From Bacillus sp. 2205SS5-2 (GTDB lineage: Bacteria; Bacillota; Bacilli; Bacillales; Bacillaceae_K), in the NCBI RefSeq assembly GCF_037024155.1, contig NZ_JAYKTS010000023.1:1-63977 (forward strand): a stretch of DNA of 63,977 nucleotides, given 5' to 3'. Positions 24,699 through 32,300 of this stretch are shown in pieces. Positions within the stretch are counted from its first letter, which is position 1; each line of letters opens with the position of its first letter. The translations under genes were made by a program, and so were the position numbers. A model generated the notes under the pieces. The model ran no database searches. It had not been told where the DNA came from and saw only the letters and a list, made by a program, of their open reading frames with translations.

Positions 24699-24860
24699 TT
24701 GCAACAAACTTTAAGTATTGATTATTTCGCTACTGTAAAGCGTTACTATGACAAATTGATTTATTCAAGAGGGGATGTCGCATTGTTTGTCCAATATAAT
24801 AAAATTTCTGTGGCTGAATACGAACAAATCACAGGAGAAGAATATGGGGGTGGGAATTAA
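24699..24860 (+). CDS. XkdX family protein
   Basis: 53 residues from TTG 24699, with AAAGGGGTG upstream. YFATVKRYYDKLIYSRGDVA, ...AEYEQITGEEYG follows the XkdX family, small proteins found next to tail-fibre genes in Bacillus phages. The stop and the next ATG share a base (TAATGG). Confidence 0.85.
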   Translation: MQQTLSIDYFATVKRYYDKLIYSRGDVALFVQYNKISVAEYEQITGEEYGGGN

Positions 24861-27541
24861 TGGAATTAGAAAATATACATAGTTTTACGTCAGTCAAACA
24901 AGGTGATACAAAGGCAATTTTTGAATTGAAAGTGGTTGATGAGGGAACACCAGTTGACTTGAATGACTACAATCCAGTCACAGTTATCATCGCTAATGCG
25001 AAAGGGAAAATATTAGAGCTTACTCCAACACTCGATGTAGAAACGGGTGTTTTTTCTTTCTCATTTTCTGAGGGCGATGTTACCGGATTCGGTGATATGC
25101 AATTGGAAGTGCATATCACAGATACAGATGAAAAGACAAATATTGTTCCCAATCAAGGGTATTACCGTTTTACTATTGAGAAGAATTTAGACTCCATCGG
25201 GACAACTCTCACAAGCTACACATTAGATTATTTTATAAACGATGTGGAACAAAAGAAAGTTGAATTACAATCCATTGCTGACCAAGCAATTGAAACAGCA
25301 AATAATGCAGAGAGTGTTGCTGACCAAGCGGAAGACACTGCTAACAATGTACAAACACAACTTGATTTAATTGTGAATCGAGAAACAGATTCGGACGCTA
25401 TGTCTGCTCAAGCTGCAGTAGATGCTAACGGTGTAGACAAGTTTAATTTGAAGACGAGACTCGATGACGACTACAACGTGCTTACTGAACAGTTGGCCCA
25501 TACAGCGAGCAAAGCAGAAGTAGATTCAAAAGTCGCTCAAATAGTCAGCGGATCTCCAAAAGGAACATACACAACCTTATCAGCATTGCAAACCGCTTTC
25601 CCTACCGGAACAACAGGTGTATATGTTGTAACCGCTGATGGAAAATGGTATTACTGGAACGGAACGGCATGGACAGCAGGTGGGACATATCAAAGCACGG
25701 GTATTTCTAAAAAATCAATAGGTACGGACAAAGTTAGCTTTATCAAAGAATCAAGTAACTTATTTAACCAAAATACAGTTACACAAGGGATTTATTTAGA
25801 TTTGAGTGGGAATGTAGTTTCTTCACCTTCTTATTCAATGACAGATTTTATTCCTGTTGAGGTAGCAAAAGCCTATTCCGTTTATGGATTTATCCATTTT
25901 AGTCGTTTCGATTCTAATAAGCAGTTTATTAGTAGAAGTGATACAGGTGGGGCAACCGCTACTTATACGCACACTATTACAAGTGGAGTAGCTTTTGTAA
26001 AACTTAGTTTTCAACATGGAGTCGTACTAAATAGACAAGTGAACGAAGGTTCTACTCTAGCAGCTTACGAGAAATGGTTCACTCCTTATATAGAAAAAGT
26101 TAATGCTGCGACTTTAAGCGAGGGAATCGTTGAAGGCAAGCACGTTAAAGAAAAAGAAATAGGCTTCGAAAAAACAAACTTCATTAATAGATCAACCAAT
26201 ATTTTTGACATCAAAACAATAACTAGAGGCTTTAACCTTTCAAGTACCGATGGTTCTTTGGTTGCAAATAGTGCTTATGATACATCTGATTTCATTATTG
26301 TCAGTCCTTCAAAAGAATACACTTACTATGGTTTCTTAAATGTTGCTTATTATGACGCTAATAAGCAATTTATAAGTAGACCATTGTTAAGTTATTCAGG
26401 GCAAACATTGACTACTCCATCAAATGCGAAATATATTAGAGTACATTTTCAACCTAATAATAGCAATAAACCTCGTCAGATAAATGAAGGGAACACTCTA
26501 CTGCCTTACGAAGAATTTTACAGTACATTCAAGAATGATACTGGATTGTCTGGCTTAAATATTCTGCTTAAAAAAGGTATCATAGACCCCCCAGACCGTT
26601 TTATGATAGATGTGTCTGTAGATGGTACTTACAATACAAATGAGACGTTTCCTGACTATACGACTTTTGGAACGATTTCGGCTAATGATGTATATACCAT
26701 GTTCGATAATCTAATGTCACAATACCCTAACTATATTACTAAAGAATTGTTAGGAAATGATTCTATCGGCTTACCAATATACGCATACTATTTAACACCT
26801 GCTCTCCCTGCTGTTGATGTGCCTACCAAAATACCAAAATTGTTTCTTCCTTGCGGAGTTCACGGAAATGAGAAGGCTTCAACATTATCTACTTATTTGT
26901 TGATTAAACAAATGTGTGAAAAGTGGAACACTGACCCACTACTTGAAGCACTCCGATTCAATGTAAAATTTATTATTATTCCTGTAGCTAACCCTAGCGG
27001 TTGGAACGCTTTTACTAGGACGAATGTAAACGGAGTAGACATAAATCGTAATTTTCCTTTTGAGTGGGTACAAGGAACATCAGGAACAAGCACCTACGGA
27101 GGTTCAGCGCCTTTAAGTGAACTGGAAACCCAATATATTAAGTCTGTGTTCGACAATCATAAAGACATAAATTTTATGTATGATTTTCATAATTACCACA
27201 CTGAAAGTAACGGAAACTATTTTCTGTGGATTCCGACAGCATCTGGCTCTTATGTACAACATATGGCGCAAACCTTGTTTAGCCGATTAACAAGAAAATG
27301 GAAAAGAGAGTTTGCATTCATACCCGAAAATTATTTTGCTGGATATGCAAACACCAAAGGAGAAGGCATGATTCAAAATTATGCTCAATCAATCGGCATC
27401 AAATATTCAGCAACATTTGAAATTTGCTGGAAGTGGGTATTAGACACTAACTCCGTACCTTATGACCAAAATATGTGTAAAACAGGCGTGGAAGCATTAG
27501 CGAACTGGCTATTGATTAATCTTAAAGAAATAACAAAATAA
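24860..27541 (+). CDS. Baseplate protein: BppU-like N-terminus fused to M14 metallocarboxypeptidase
   Basis: 893 residues. Residues 1-115 fit the BppU N-terminal domain that docks to the baseplate. A coiled coil follows (about 130-170), then two copies of a roughly 110-residue sandwich domain (SSNLFNQNTVTQGIYLD... and STNIFDIKTITRGFNLS...), then a zinc carboxypeptidase. Zinc ligands are H668 and E671 (CGVHGNEKAS) and H777 (YDFHNYH); N729-R730 (DINRNF) is the substrate motif and E854 (ATFEICW) the catalytic base. A complete M14 site on a tail is a likely cell-envelope or capsule depolymerase; the substrate is unknown. Confidence 0.88.
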   Translation: MELENIHSFTSVKQGDTKAIFELKVVDEGTPVDLNDYNPVTVIIANAKGKILELTPTLDVETGVFSFSFSEGDVTGFGDMQLEVHITDTDEKTNIVPNQGYYRFTIEKNLDSIGTTLTSYTLDYFINDVEQKKVELQSIADQAIETANNAESVADQAEDTANNVQTQLDLIVNRETDSDAMSAQAAVDANGVDKFNLKTRLDDDYNVLTEQLAHTASKAEVDSKVAQIVSGSPKGTYTTLSALQTAFPTGTTGVYVVTADGKWYYWNGTAWTAGGTYQSTGISKKSIGTDKVSFIKESSNLFNQNTVTQGIYLDLSGNVVSSPSYSMTDFIPVEVAKAYSVYGFIHFSRFDSNKQFISRSDTGGATATYTHTITSGVAFVKLSFQHGVVLNRQVNEGSTLAAYEKWFTPYIEKVNAATLSEGIVEGKHVKEKEIGFEKTNFINRSTNIFDIKTITRGFNLSSTDGSLVANSAYDTSDFIIVSPSKEYTYYGFLNVAYYDANKQFISRPLLSYSGQTLTTPSNAKYIRVHFQPNNSNKPRQINEGNTLLPYEEFYSTFKNDTGLSGLNILLKKGIIDPPDRFMIDVSVDGTYNTNETFPDYTTFGTISANDVYTMFDNLMSQYPNYITKELLGNDSIGLPIYAYYLTPALPAVDVPTKIPKLFLPCGVHGNEKASTLSTYLLIKQMCEKWNTDPLLEALRFNVKFIIIPVANPSGWNAFTRTNVNGVDINRNFPFEWVQGTSGTSTYGGSAPLSELETQYIKSVFDNHKDINFMYDFHNYHTESNGNYFLWIPTASGSYVQHMAQTLFSRLTRKWKREFAFIPENYFAGYANTKGEGMIQNYAQSIGIKYSATFEICWKWVLDTNSVPYDQNMCKTGVEALANWLLINLKEITK

Positions 27542-27550
27542 TGTCATAGT

Positions 27551-27639
27551 CGGACACAATTGTGTAGTAGTGCGTATAAAGAAATTGTAAAAAGAAGGTA
27601 ATGCCTCCTTTAATATTGAATAGAAATAAAAAAGGAGGC
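27551..27639 (+). promoter_or_regulatory. Operator-promoter and ribosome-site-sequestering hairpin before the DUF6236-like gene
   Basis: CGGACA (27551-27556) and TATAAA (27575-27580) form a weak promoter with an 18-bp spacer. The perfect palindrome ACACAATTGTGT (27554-27565) lies across its -35. Downstream GCCTCCTTT (27603-27611) pairs with AAAGGAGGC (27631-27639), the ribosome binding site of the next gene. Translation should be off until the hairpin is opened. Confidence 0.6.
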
Positions 27640-27649
27640 GTATTTAACT

Positions 27650-28480
27650 ATGAAAGGGATTGTAGTATCTCCAGTAGAAATCATCGGGAAGAATAGTATC
27701 TCAGTAAATGGAACAATTGAACCAGAAAAACTTAGAAAGTACCTGTTATATTGGGATAAAATAGATTTTCCTCAGAGTAATATAATAGGTTTTGGCAATT
27801 CTCCAGATTTAGAATTCTTGGAAAACGCTGGTGTATTAAAGCGATCTAGATTCCACGTAAGGGGAGGAGGAGAAGTAGCAGATTTACACTTAAAAGTTCA
27901 ATTAACTGCCTTGAGAAAAAACAATGATACTGAAAGAGGATGTTGGTCATTAGCACAAGAAGGAATTAATTTTGTGATTCCAACAAGAGAAACAGTATTA
28001 GATAGGTGTATAGAGCTAAGCCTTTATAATAGTTTACCAATTCCTTCAATAGAGTCTTCATTTGAAGATATTTTAACCTTTAAAGAAAGAAGAAATGATG
28101 AATTGTTAGAGTTTCGATTGTTATTGGACGGTATATTTCAAGAGATACTTAAGGCTGGTGATTCCGAAAGAGCAATTGAGACTCATTTGCATAAAATTGA
28201 TAGACAAGTTGATGCTATAAGCAGGACGATGAATGAGTCAATTGGAAAAGTTTTGTGGAGCAATCTAAAAGTGCGTTTTGATGTAGGTGATTTAATAAGG
28301 AATACGACCATCGGAGCCTTTGGAGCCTCACAATTAGGGGTATCAGTCACTACTGGCGCAGCATTAGGATTGGCGTCTTCAATAAAACTAAATACAGAGA
28401 TGCTATTGAAACCTAAAGGAATTCCAACAGAATTAAAAGATTTTGCTTATTTATTTTACGCTAATCAAGAATTGAAATAA
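27650..28480 (+). CDS. DUF6236-like accessory prophage protein
   Basis: 276 residues. MKGIVVSPVEI, EPEKLRKYLLYWDKIDFPQS and SPDLEFLENAGVLKRS follow the DUF6236 pattern as I remember it, a family scattered over phages and mobile elements with no known function. The C-terminus has a Gly/Ala-rich stretch (TTIGAFGASQLGVSVTTGAA) that may insert in a membrane. It lies between tail and lysis genes with its own control region, the usual place for a lysogen-expressed moron such as a defence or exclusion gene. The role is inference. Confidence 0.6.
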   Translation: MKGIVVSPVEIIGKNSISVNGTIEPEKLRKYLLYWDKIDFPQSNIIGFGNSPDLEFLENAGVLKRSRFHVRGGGEVADLHLKVQLTALRKNNDTERGCWSLAQEGINFVIPTRETVLDRCIELSLYNSLPIPSIESSFEDILTFKERRNDELLEFRLLLDGIFQEILKAGDSERAIETHLHKIDRQVDAISRTMNESIGKVLWSNLKVRFDVGDLIRNTTIGAFGASQLGVSVTTGAALGLASSIKLNTEMLLKPKGIPTELKDFAYLFYANQELK

Positions 28481-28504
28481 ATAAGCTTCGGAAAGGAGAT
28501 TAAC

Positions 28505-28660
28505 ATGAATTTTACACTCGATTTATACAATCTCTTCTCAAAAAAATATATAGGGATAAGAATTCCGAAACCAATGTACCACTATGATAAACGAGGAAAA
28601 CATGTGTGTAATTTCGGTTTTTGGAAATTTGAAGTCCAAGTATTCATACAGAAAACATAG
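28505..28660 (+). CDS. Small prophage protein (51 residues)
   Basis: ATG 28505 has AAAGGAG upstream. The protein MNFTLDLYNLFSKKYIGIRI... is rich in aromatic and basic residues (MYHYDKRGKHVCNFGFWKFE). It follows the DUF6236-like gene by 24 bases and precedes a terminator, so both probably belong to one accessory operon. No family is recognised. Confidence 0.6.
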   Translation: MNFTLDLYNLFSKKYIGIRIPKPMYHYDKRGKHVCNFGFWKFEVQVFIQKT

Positions 28661-28669
28661 AACACTAAC

Positions 28670-28698
28670 GGAGAGTTGTTTATCGGCTCTCTTTTTTT
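28670..28698 (+). terminator. Intrinsic terminator
   Basis: GAGAG (28671-28675) pairs with CTCTC (28687-28691), followed by seven T residues. Confidence 0.65.
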
Positions 28699-28714
28699 AT
28701 TGGAGGTGGGAAAA

Positions 28715-28879
28715 ATGAGCAAATTTCCAAAGCAAAGTTGCTATTGTTTATTTTGTGATTGGGAGATAATAGATACACATAATAATCTAGACGGTATCCG
28801 TTGTCTTAAATGTAACGAACCTGTTACGATGGGTAAGCGAAAAGCTAAACAAAAAAAGAGGAGCATCAGTTTAACCTGA
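28715..28879 (+). CDS. Small zinc-ribbon protein
   Basis: 54 residues from ATG 28715 after GGAGGTGG. Two CxxC pairs (CLFC and CLKC) about 20 residues apart form a zinc ribbon, followed by a basic tail (GKRKAKQKKRS). It probably binds nucleic acid. It converges on the RHH gene and overlaps its 3' end by 9 bases. Confidence 0.7.
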   Translation: MSKFPKQSCYCLFCDWEIIDTHNNLDGIRCLKCNEPVTMGKRKAKQKKRSISLT

Positions 28880-28893
28880 TTTCTCCTCTTTTT
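28854..28893. terminator. Bidirectional terminator
   Basis: AAAGAGGAG and CTCCTCTTT flank an inner ATCAG/CTGAT stem. T runs on both strands end the converging zinc-ribbon and RHH transcripts. Confidence 0.85.
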
Positions 28894-29050
28894 CTAATAC
28901 TTCTTTCTCTAATGCTTCAATGATTAATTCTCTGATTGCTTCATTTCGATTCGGAATTTGGTTTTCGTGCCAATACTCAGTGATTTTTTCAAGTAGTTCA
29001 TTGGGAAAGGTCACTAGCACTTGTTTGTTCTTAGTTTTATCTACTGCCAT
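28871..29050 (-). CDS. Ribbon-helix-helix transcriptional regulator
   Basis: 59 residues read leftward from ATG at 29050 (AAAGGG upstream). KQVLVTFPNELLEKITEY... with RNEAIRELIIEALEKE is a typical Arc/CopG-like strand-helix-helix protein, followed by a Glu/Lys tail. It is divergent from the tyrosine recombinase gene, and two AAGTTATATAAC operators lie between them. It most likely represses the recombinase and itself. Confidence 0.85.
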   Translation of the reverse strand: MAVDKTKNKQVLVTFPNELLEKITEYWHENQIPNRNEAIRELIIEALEKEVLEKEEKSG

Positions 29051-29080
29051 CTAAAAGCACACCCTTTCTATAAGTATTAT

Positions 29081-29148
29081 AAGTTATATAACTTGTAGTT
29101 GACAAGTAGTCAGAATACTTTTACAATCATTATATAAGTTATATAACC
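29081..29148. promoter_or_regulatory. Divergent RHH/recombinase promoter region with twin operators
   Basis: The palindrome AAGTTATATAACTT (29081-29094) recurs as AAGTTATATAACC (29136-29148), 55 bases apart. The rightward promoter is consensus TTGACA (29099-29104), 17 bp, TACAAT (29122-29127). On the minus strand TTGTCA, an 18-bp spacer and TATAAT overlap operator 1. Both promoters can be shut by a dimeric RHH protein bound at the two sites. Confidence 0.75.
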
Positions 29149-29174
29149 TATATAATGAAGAGGGGATGAGTAAA

Positions 29175-30164
29175 ATGTATGATGGCGGCGAATACTTAAT
29201 TACTGATTTGGTAAAATACATATCTACTAAAACACCCATTGATGTGGAAAGAACAAAAAACGAACTGTCTCTTTTGATGAGCGATTATCACACAACCAGA
29301 GTCGAAGAAACAGAAACTCATCCAGACCTCAATGATAAAATTGATCTGTTTTTAAATACAAAAACACTAGAAGGTTCTAGCACGAAAACAATAAAAGGCT
29401 ATGATCTAGAGCTGCACCTCTTCTCAAAGCGAATTACTAAGAAAGCCGAAAACATTACATCTGCAGATATACGTACATACTTAGGTGAATTAAAAGGCAT
29501 TCAAATGAGTACAATGGGGCGCAAATTATATGTGCTAAAAAGCTTCTTCGGATGGCTAAAAGAAGAAGAGTATATTGGCCGAGATCCAACAGCTAAACTA
29601 AAAGCACCTAAAACTAAAAAAGGTTTGCCAAAATCACTAAAAATAGAAGAATTAGAGATGCTTAGAGAGTCATGTGAGACGATAAGACAAAGAGCGTTGG
29701 TTGAAGTTTTATACTCAACTGGTTGCCGATTGAGTGAAATTGTTAACTTAAATAAAGGTGATATTAATTATCAGGAAATGAGTGCGAGAGTGTTGGGGAA
29801 GGGGAACAAGGAAAGATTGGTCTTCTTGTCACATAAGGCAATGTATCACCTTAGTAAATATTTAAACACTCGTCATGACGATTGTGAGTCCTTATTTGTT
29901 ACTTTGAGAAAACCTTATCGCAGACCAAAAAATAGAACAGTTCAGCGAGAAGTAGATATTATCGCAGAGAATGCTCAAATTAAAACTAAAGTAAGTCCAC
30001 ATATATTTAGACATACGTTCGCTACTTTAACATTAAATAATGGCGCTGAGATTGTGGCTGTTCAGGAACTTCTTGGTCACACAAGCCCTGATACTACGTT
30101 GAGATATGCACGAATCACAGAGGAAAGAAAACGAGAGCAGCATAAGAAATATTTAGTAATGTAA
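29175..30164 (+). CDS. Tyrosine recombinase, XerC/D-like
   Basis: 329 residues from ATG 29175 (GAGGGG 9 bases upstream; ATG 29166 abuts the site). An N-terminal SAM-like core-binding domain (about 55-140) is followed by the catalytic domain with R (STGCRLSE), HxxR (HIFRHTFA), H (LLGHTSPDTT) and Tyr (TLRYARI). It is separate from the serine integrase at 34165, so it is probably not the integrase; dimer resolution or inversion within the phage are possible jobs. Confidence 0.9.
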   Translation: MYDGGEYLITDLVKYISTKTPIDVERTKNELSLLMSDYHTTRVEETETHPDLNDKIDLFLNTKTLEGSSTKTIKGYDLELHLFSKRITKKAENITSADIRTYLGELKGIQMSTMGRKLYVLKSFFGWLKEEEYIGRDPTAKLKAPKTKKGLPKSLKIEELEMLRESCETIRQRALVEVLYSTGCRLSEIVNLNKGDINYQEMSARVLGKGNKERLVFLSHKAMYHLSKYLNTRHDDCESLFVTLRKPYRRPKNRTVQREVDIIAENAQIKTKVSPHIFRHTFATLTLNNGAEIVAVQELLGHTSPDTTLRYARITEERKREQHKKYLVM

Positions 30165-30172
30165 AAGTGAGA

Positions 30173-30203
30173 GAAGTGTCCAATAGGACGCTTATTTTTT
30201 TTT
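30173..30203 (+). terminator. Intrinsic terminator
   Basis: AAGTGTCC-AATA-GGACGCTT followed by nine T residues. Confidence 0.85.
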
Positions 30204-30226
30204 GGTTTTTTAAGGAGGTGATGCAC

Positions 30227-30481
30227 ATGGAGCAACAATTAATAAAAATCGAAGCTGAGGTTGGTCAACTTAAACACGATTACTACAAGGATATCAATGA
30301 TGTTAAAACTCGTCTTGCTGTAGCGGAGTCAAACATTAGTGACATTAAAGAGGATTTGTCATCAATTAAAACAAACACTGATTGGCTAAGACGTTCCTTT
30401 GCAAACGCAGGCATTGTTGGAATCGTTAGTCTTGTTGTGACTATAGCAGCAGGTGTGACTGTATGGCTGTTAACAAACTAG
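30227..30481 (+). CDS. XhlA-type holin-associated protein
   Basis: 84 residues from ATG 30227 (AAGGAGGTG). A coiled-coil N-terminus (KTRLAVAESNISDIKEDLSS) and one C-terminal membrane segment (IVGIVSLVVTIAAGVTVWLL) match XhlA, the membrane protein that works with holin and amidase in Bacillus prophage lysis. It is followed 12 bases later by the holin. Confidence 0.9.
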   Translation: MEQQLIKIEAEVGQLKHDYYKDINDVKTRLAVAESNISDIKEDLSSIKTNTDWLRRSFANAGIVGIVSLVVTIAAGVTVWLLTN

Positions 30482-30493
30482 GAGGTTGCGAAC

Positions 30494-30691
30494 ATGGAAA
30501 GATTAAAAAATTATGTGCTATGGACTGCTGTTGCATCACTTGGAGGACTTGCATTGATTGATTTAAACTTGGTGGATTCTCTTGATAAGTATGAGGTGTA
30601 TGTTGATAAGATTTTATACATATTAGTTTTACTTGGAGTTATCAATAACCCTTCACTTGGCAAAGGATTGAAGGATAAAGGGGGAGAATAG
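30494..30691 (+). CDS. Phage holin
   Basis: 65 residues with AGGAGG upstream. Two membrane segments (LWTAVASLGGLALIDL; ILYILVLLGVI) and the end NNPSLGKGLKDKGGE are typical of the phi LC3-type holin family. It forms the pore that releases the amidase at lysis. Confidence 0.9.
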   Translation: MERLKNYVLWTAVASLGGLALIDLNLVDSLDKYEVYVDKILYILVLLGVINNPSLGKGLKDKGGE

Positions 30692-30693
30692 TA

Positions 30694-31377
30694 ATGGTTA
30701 AATTAGTTTTAGACGCTGGACACTCACTAAAAACTCCAGGTAAGAGAACACCTGATGGAGAGCATGAGTGGTCATTTAATAATCAGCAATTACTAGCTTG
30801 TGAGAGGTATTTACAGCGATACGAAGGAGTTAAAATCATAAGGGTAGATGATCCAACAGGGAAGCGAGATATACCTCTAAAAGAGCGAACAGACAAGAGT
30901 AATGCCTTTGGTGCTGATGCGTATGTTTCGTTTCATAATAACGCTCTTTCGTTTGAGTGGGACAATCATGAGGGGATGGAGACGTTTAGTTACATAGGGC
31001 GAAATCCAAAGAGTGAAAAACTTCAGAGAGCCATTCACAAACACCTTATTAAAGCCACTAAGAATAAGAATCGTGGCATGAAAGAGGCTGACTTTCACGT
31101 TTTGCGTGAGACAAAAAATTGCGCTGCCGTACTGTGCGAATCATTTTTTATGGACTCTAGAACAGACATCAAAAAGCTACGTGATAAGCAATACCTCAAA
31201 GCAACAGGTGAAGCAATTGCGAAAGGGATTGTAGAATGTTATGGCTTGAAGAAAAAACCTAAACCGAAAAAACTTTACAAAGTACAAATTGGTGCATTTG
31301 GAAACAGAGACAATGCAGAGAAACTTGCTAAGTCAGCAGAAAGTAAAGGCTTCAAGACTTTTATTATTGAAGAATAA
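30694..31377 (+). CDS. N-acetylmuramoyl-L-alanine amidase (endolysin)
   Basis: 227 residues with GGGGGAGA upstream. Amidase_3 domain (1-180) with zinc ligands H10 (LDAGH), the conserved Glu after it and a His in VSFHNNA, and the catalytic Glu in LCESFFM. The C-terminus is a SPOR-like domain (KLYKVQIGAFGNRDNAEKLA) that binds peptidoglycan. It cleaves the bond between glycan and stem peptide to lyse the cell. Confidence 0.93.
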   Translation: MVKLVLDAGHSLKTPGKRTPDGEHEWSFNNQQLLACERYLQRYEGVKIIRVDDPTGKRDIPLKERTDKSNAFGADAYVSFHNNALSFEWDNHEGMETFSYIGRNPKSEKLQRAIHKHLIKATKNKNRGMKEADFHVLRETKNCAAVLCESFFMDSRTDIKKLRDKQYLKATGEAIAKGIVECYGLKKKPKPKKLYKVQIGAFGNRDNAEKLAKSAESKGFKTFIIEE

Positions 31378-31384
31378 TATACTT

Positions 31385-31421
31385 ACTCCTCATTCTCCTA
31401 GTCGAGCGTGAGGAGTTTTTA
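31385..31421 (+). terminator. Terminator of the lysis operon
   Basis: ACTCCTCA (31385-31392) pairs with TGAGGAGT (31409-31416), followed by TTTT. It overlaps the 3' end of the converging minus-strand gene. Confidence 0.8.
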
Positions 31422-31617
31422 TTTGCTCTGTAATATTCTTATCGTTATCTATTATAACCTTCACAATTTTCACTTCTTTTGGAAACATTTGTTGCACTTC
31501 CTCGATCCACTTCCTCACTAATTCATGTAGTTTATCCTCCCTACAGCGAATCTGATTTGACATCCTTGCTTTGTTTTCTGCCACAATAAAATATAAATCA
31601 ATGATGTAATTCTTCAT
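31390..31617 (-). CDS. Small protein paired with XRE regulator
   Basis: 75 residues. The ATG at 31617 overlaps the stop of the XRE gene (ATGA), with AAAGGTGAG upstream. Helical N-terminus with CREDKLHELVRKWIEEVQQM and a following strand (EVKIVKVIIDND). The tight coupling to an XRE gene resembles a regulator-effector or antitoxin-toxin pair, but no toxin fold is recognised. Confidence 0.6.
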   Translation of the reverse strand: MKNYIIDLYFIVAENKARMSNQIRCREDKLHELVRKWIEEVQQMFPKEVKIVKVIIDNDKNITEQIKTPHARLGE

Positions 31618-31817
31618 TCGCTCACCTTTTGGTACAGATCCTCAACCTTACAATCTAATAATTCTGCCAATATGTAGGCTTTGTCAATAGGTATCAAACT
31701 GTGGTCTGTTTCATAATTCCTAAATTGTTTTACACTTACCTCTAATCTCTCTGCGATAAATTTCTTTTTTAATCCACTTTCATCAACTAACTTTTCAATA
31801 TTGCTTTTTAATTTCAT
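31614..31817 (-). CDS. Second XRE-family regulator
   Basis: 67 residues from ATG 31817 (TTAGGTGA upstream). A bare helix-turn-helix (IEKLVDESGLKKKFIAERLE, VSVKQFRNYETDHSL) ending AELLDCKVEDLYQKVSE. Divergent from the membrane protein at 31950. It is separate from the repressor at 1575 and probably controls its own small module. Confidence 0.8.
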   Translation of the reverse strand: MKLKSNIEKLVDESGLKKKFIAERLEVSVKQFRNYETDHSLIPIDKAYILAELLDCKVEDLYQKVSE

Positions 31818-31949
31818 CGTCATCACCTAATTTAAAAATTCTACATACATCTTATTTTCTCCTTTTAGAAAATTAAATTAGATAGTACAGGCAATATAAT
31901 TTCCGTTTTGCATACATTGAATTATACGAAGAAGAGGAGAGTGAGCAAA

Positions 31950-32132
31950 ATGGGGATATTTTCGTTAGGAATGGCTCTTGTTTCTGGATTCGGCGGAAGC
32001 TTGATATTGATTGCTTTATTGGAGAAAGCAGGACTAAGTATAAATGAGGATATGCTGAGGCTTGTGATGGAGGTTGTGAAGTTTGGATCAATCTTCTGGC
32101 TATTAAATGAACTTAGCAAACTATTCTTCTAA
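31950..32132 (+). CDS. Small membrane protein
   Basis: 60 residues from ATG 31950 (AGAGGAGAG upstream). One long N-terminal membrane segment (GMALVSGFGGSLILIALLEK) and a second hydrophobic stretch at the C-terminus (VVKFGSIFWLLNELSKLFF). It precedes the FtsK-like translocase, and a short membrane partner is common there. Function unknown. Confidence 0.65.
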   Translation: MGIFSLGMALVSGFGGSLILIALLEKAGLSINEDMLRLVMEVVKFGSIFWLLNELSKLFF

Positions 32133-32300
32133 GTCGAGGACAATGACAAATTCATTTTGTGAAAAATACAATGAAGTCTTCAACCTCATTATTATCAATT
32201 ACCAGCCTTGTCCATGAGTCTTCAATTTTTTTGCAACTGATATGTCTATTAACATATCTTTTTCCGATGTTTCTCATCAAAAAAAACAGGAGGTTGTACA

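Noticed and set aside
29175-30164. Tyrosine recombinase as the phage integrase
   Set aside because: It is 6 kb from attR, while the large serine recombinase ends 30 bases from attR and the att sites share only GGTT.
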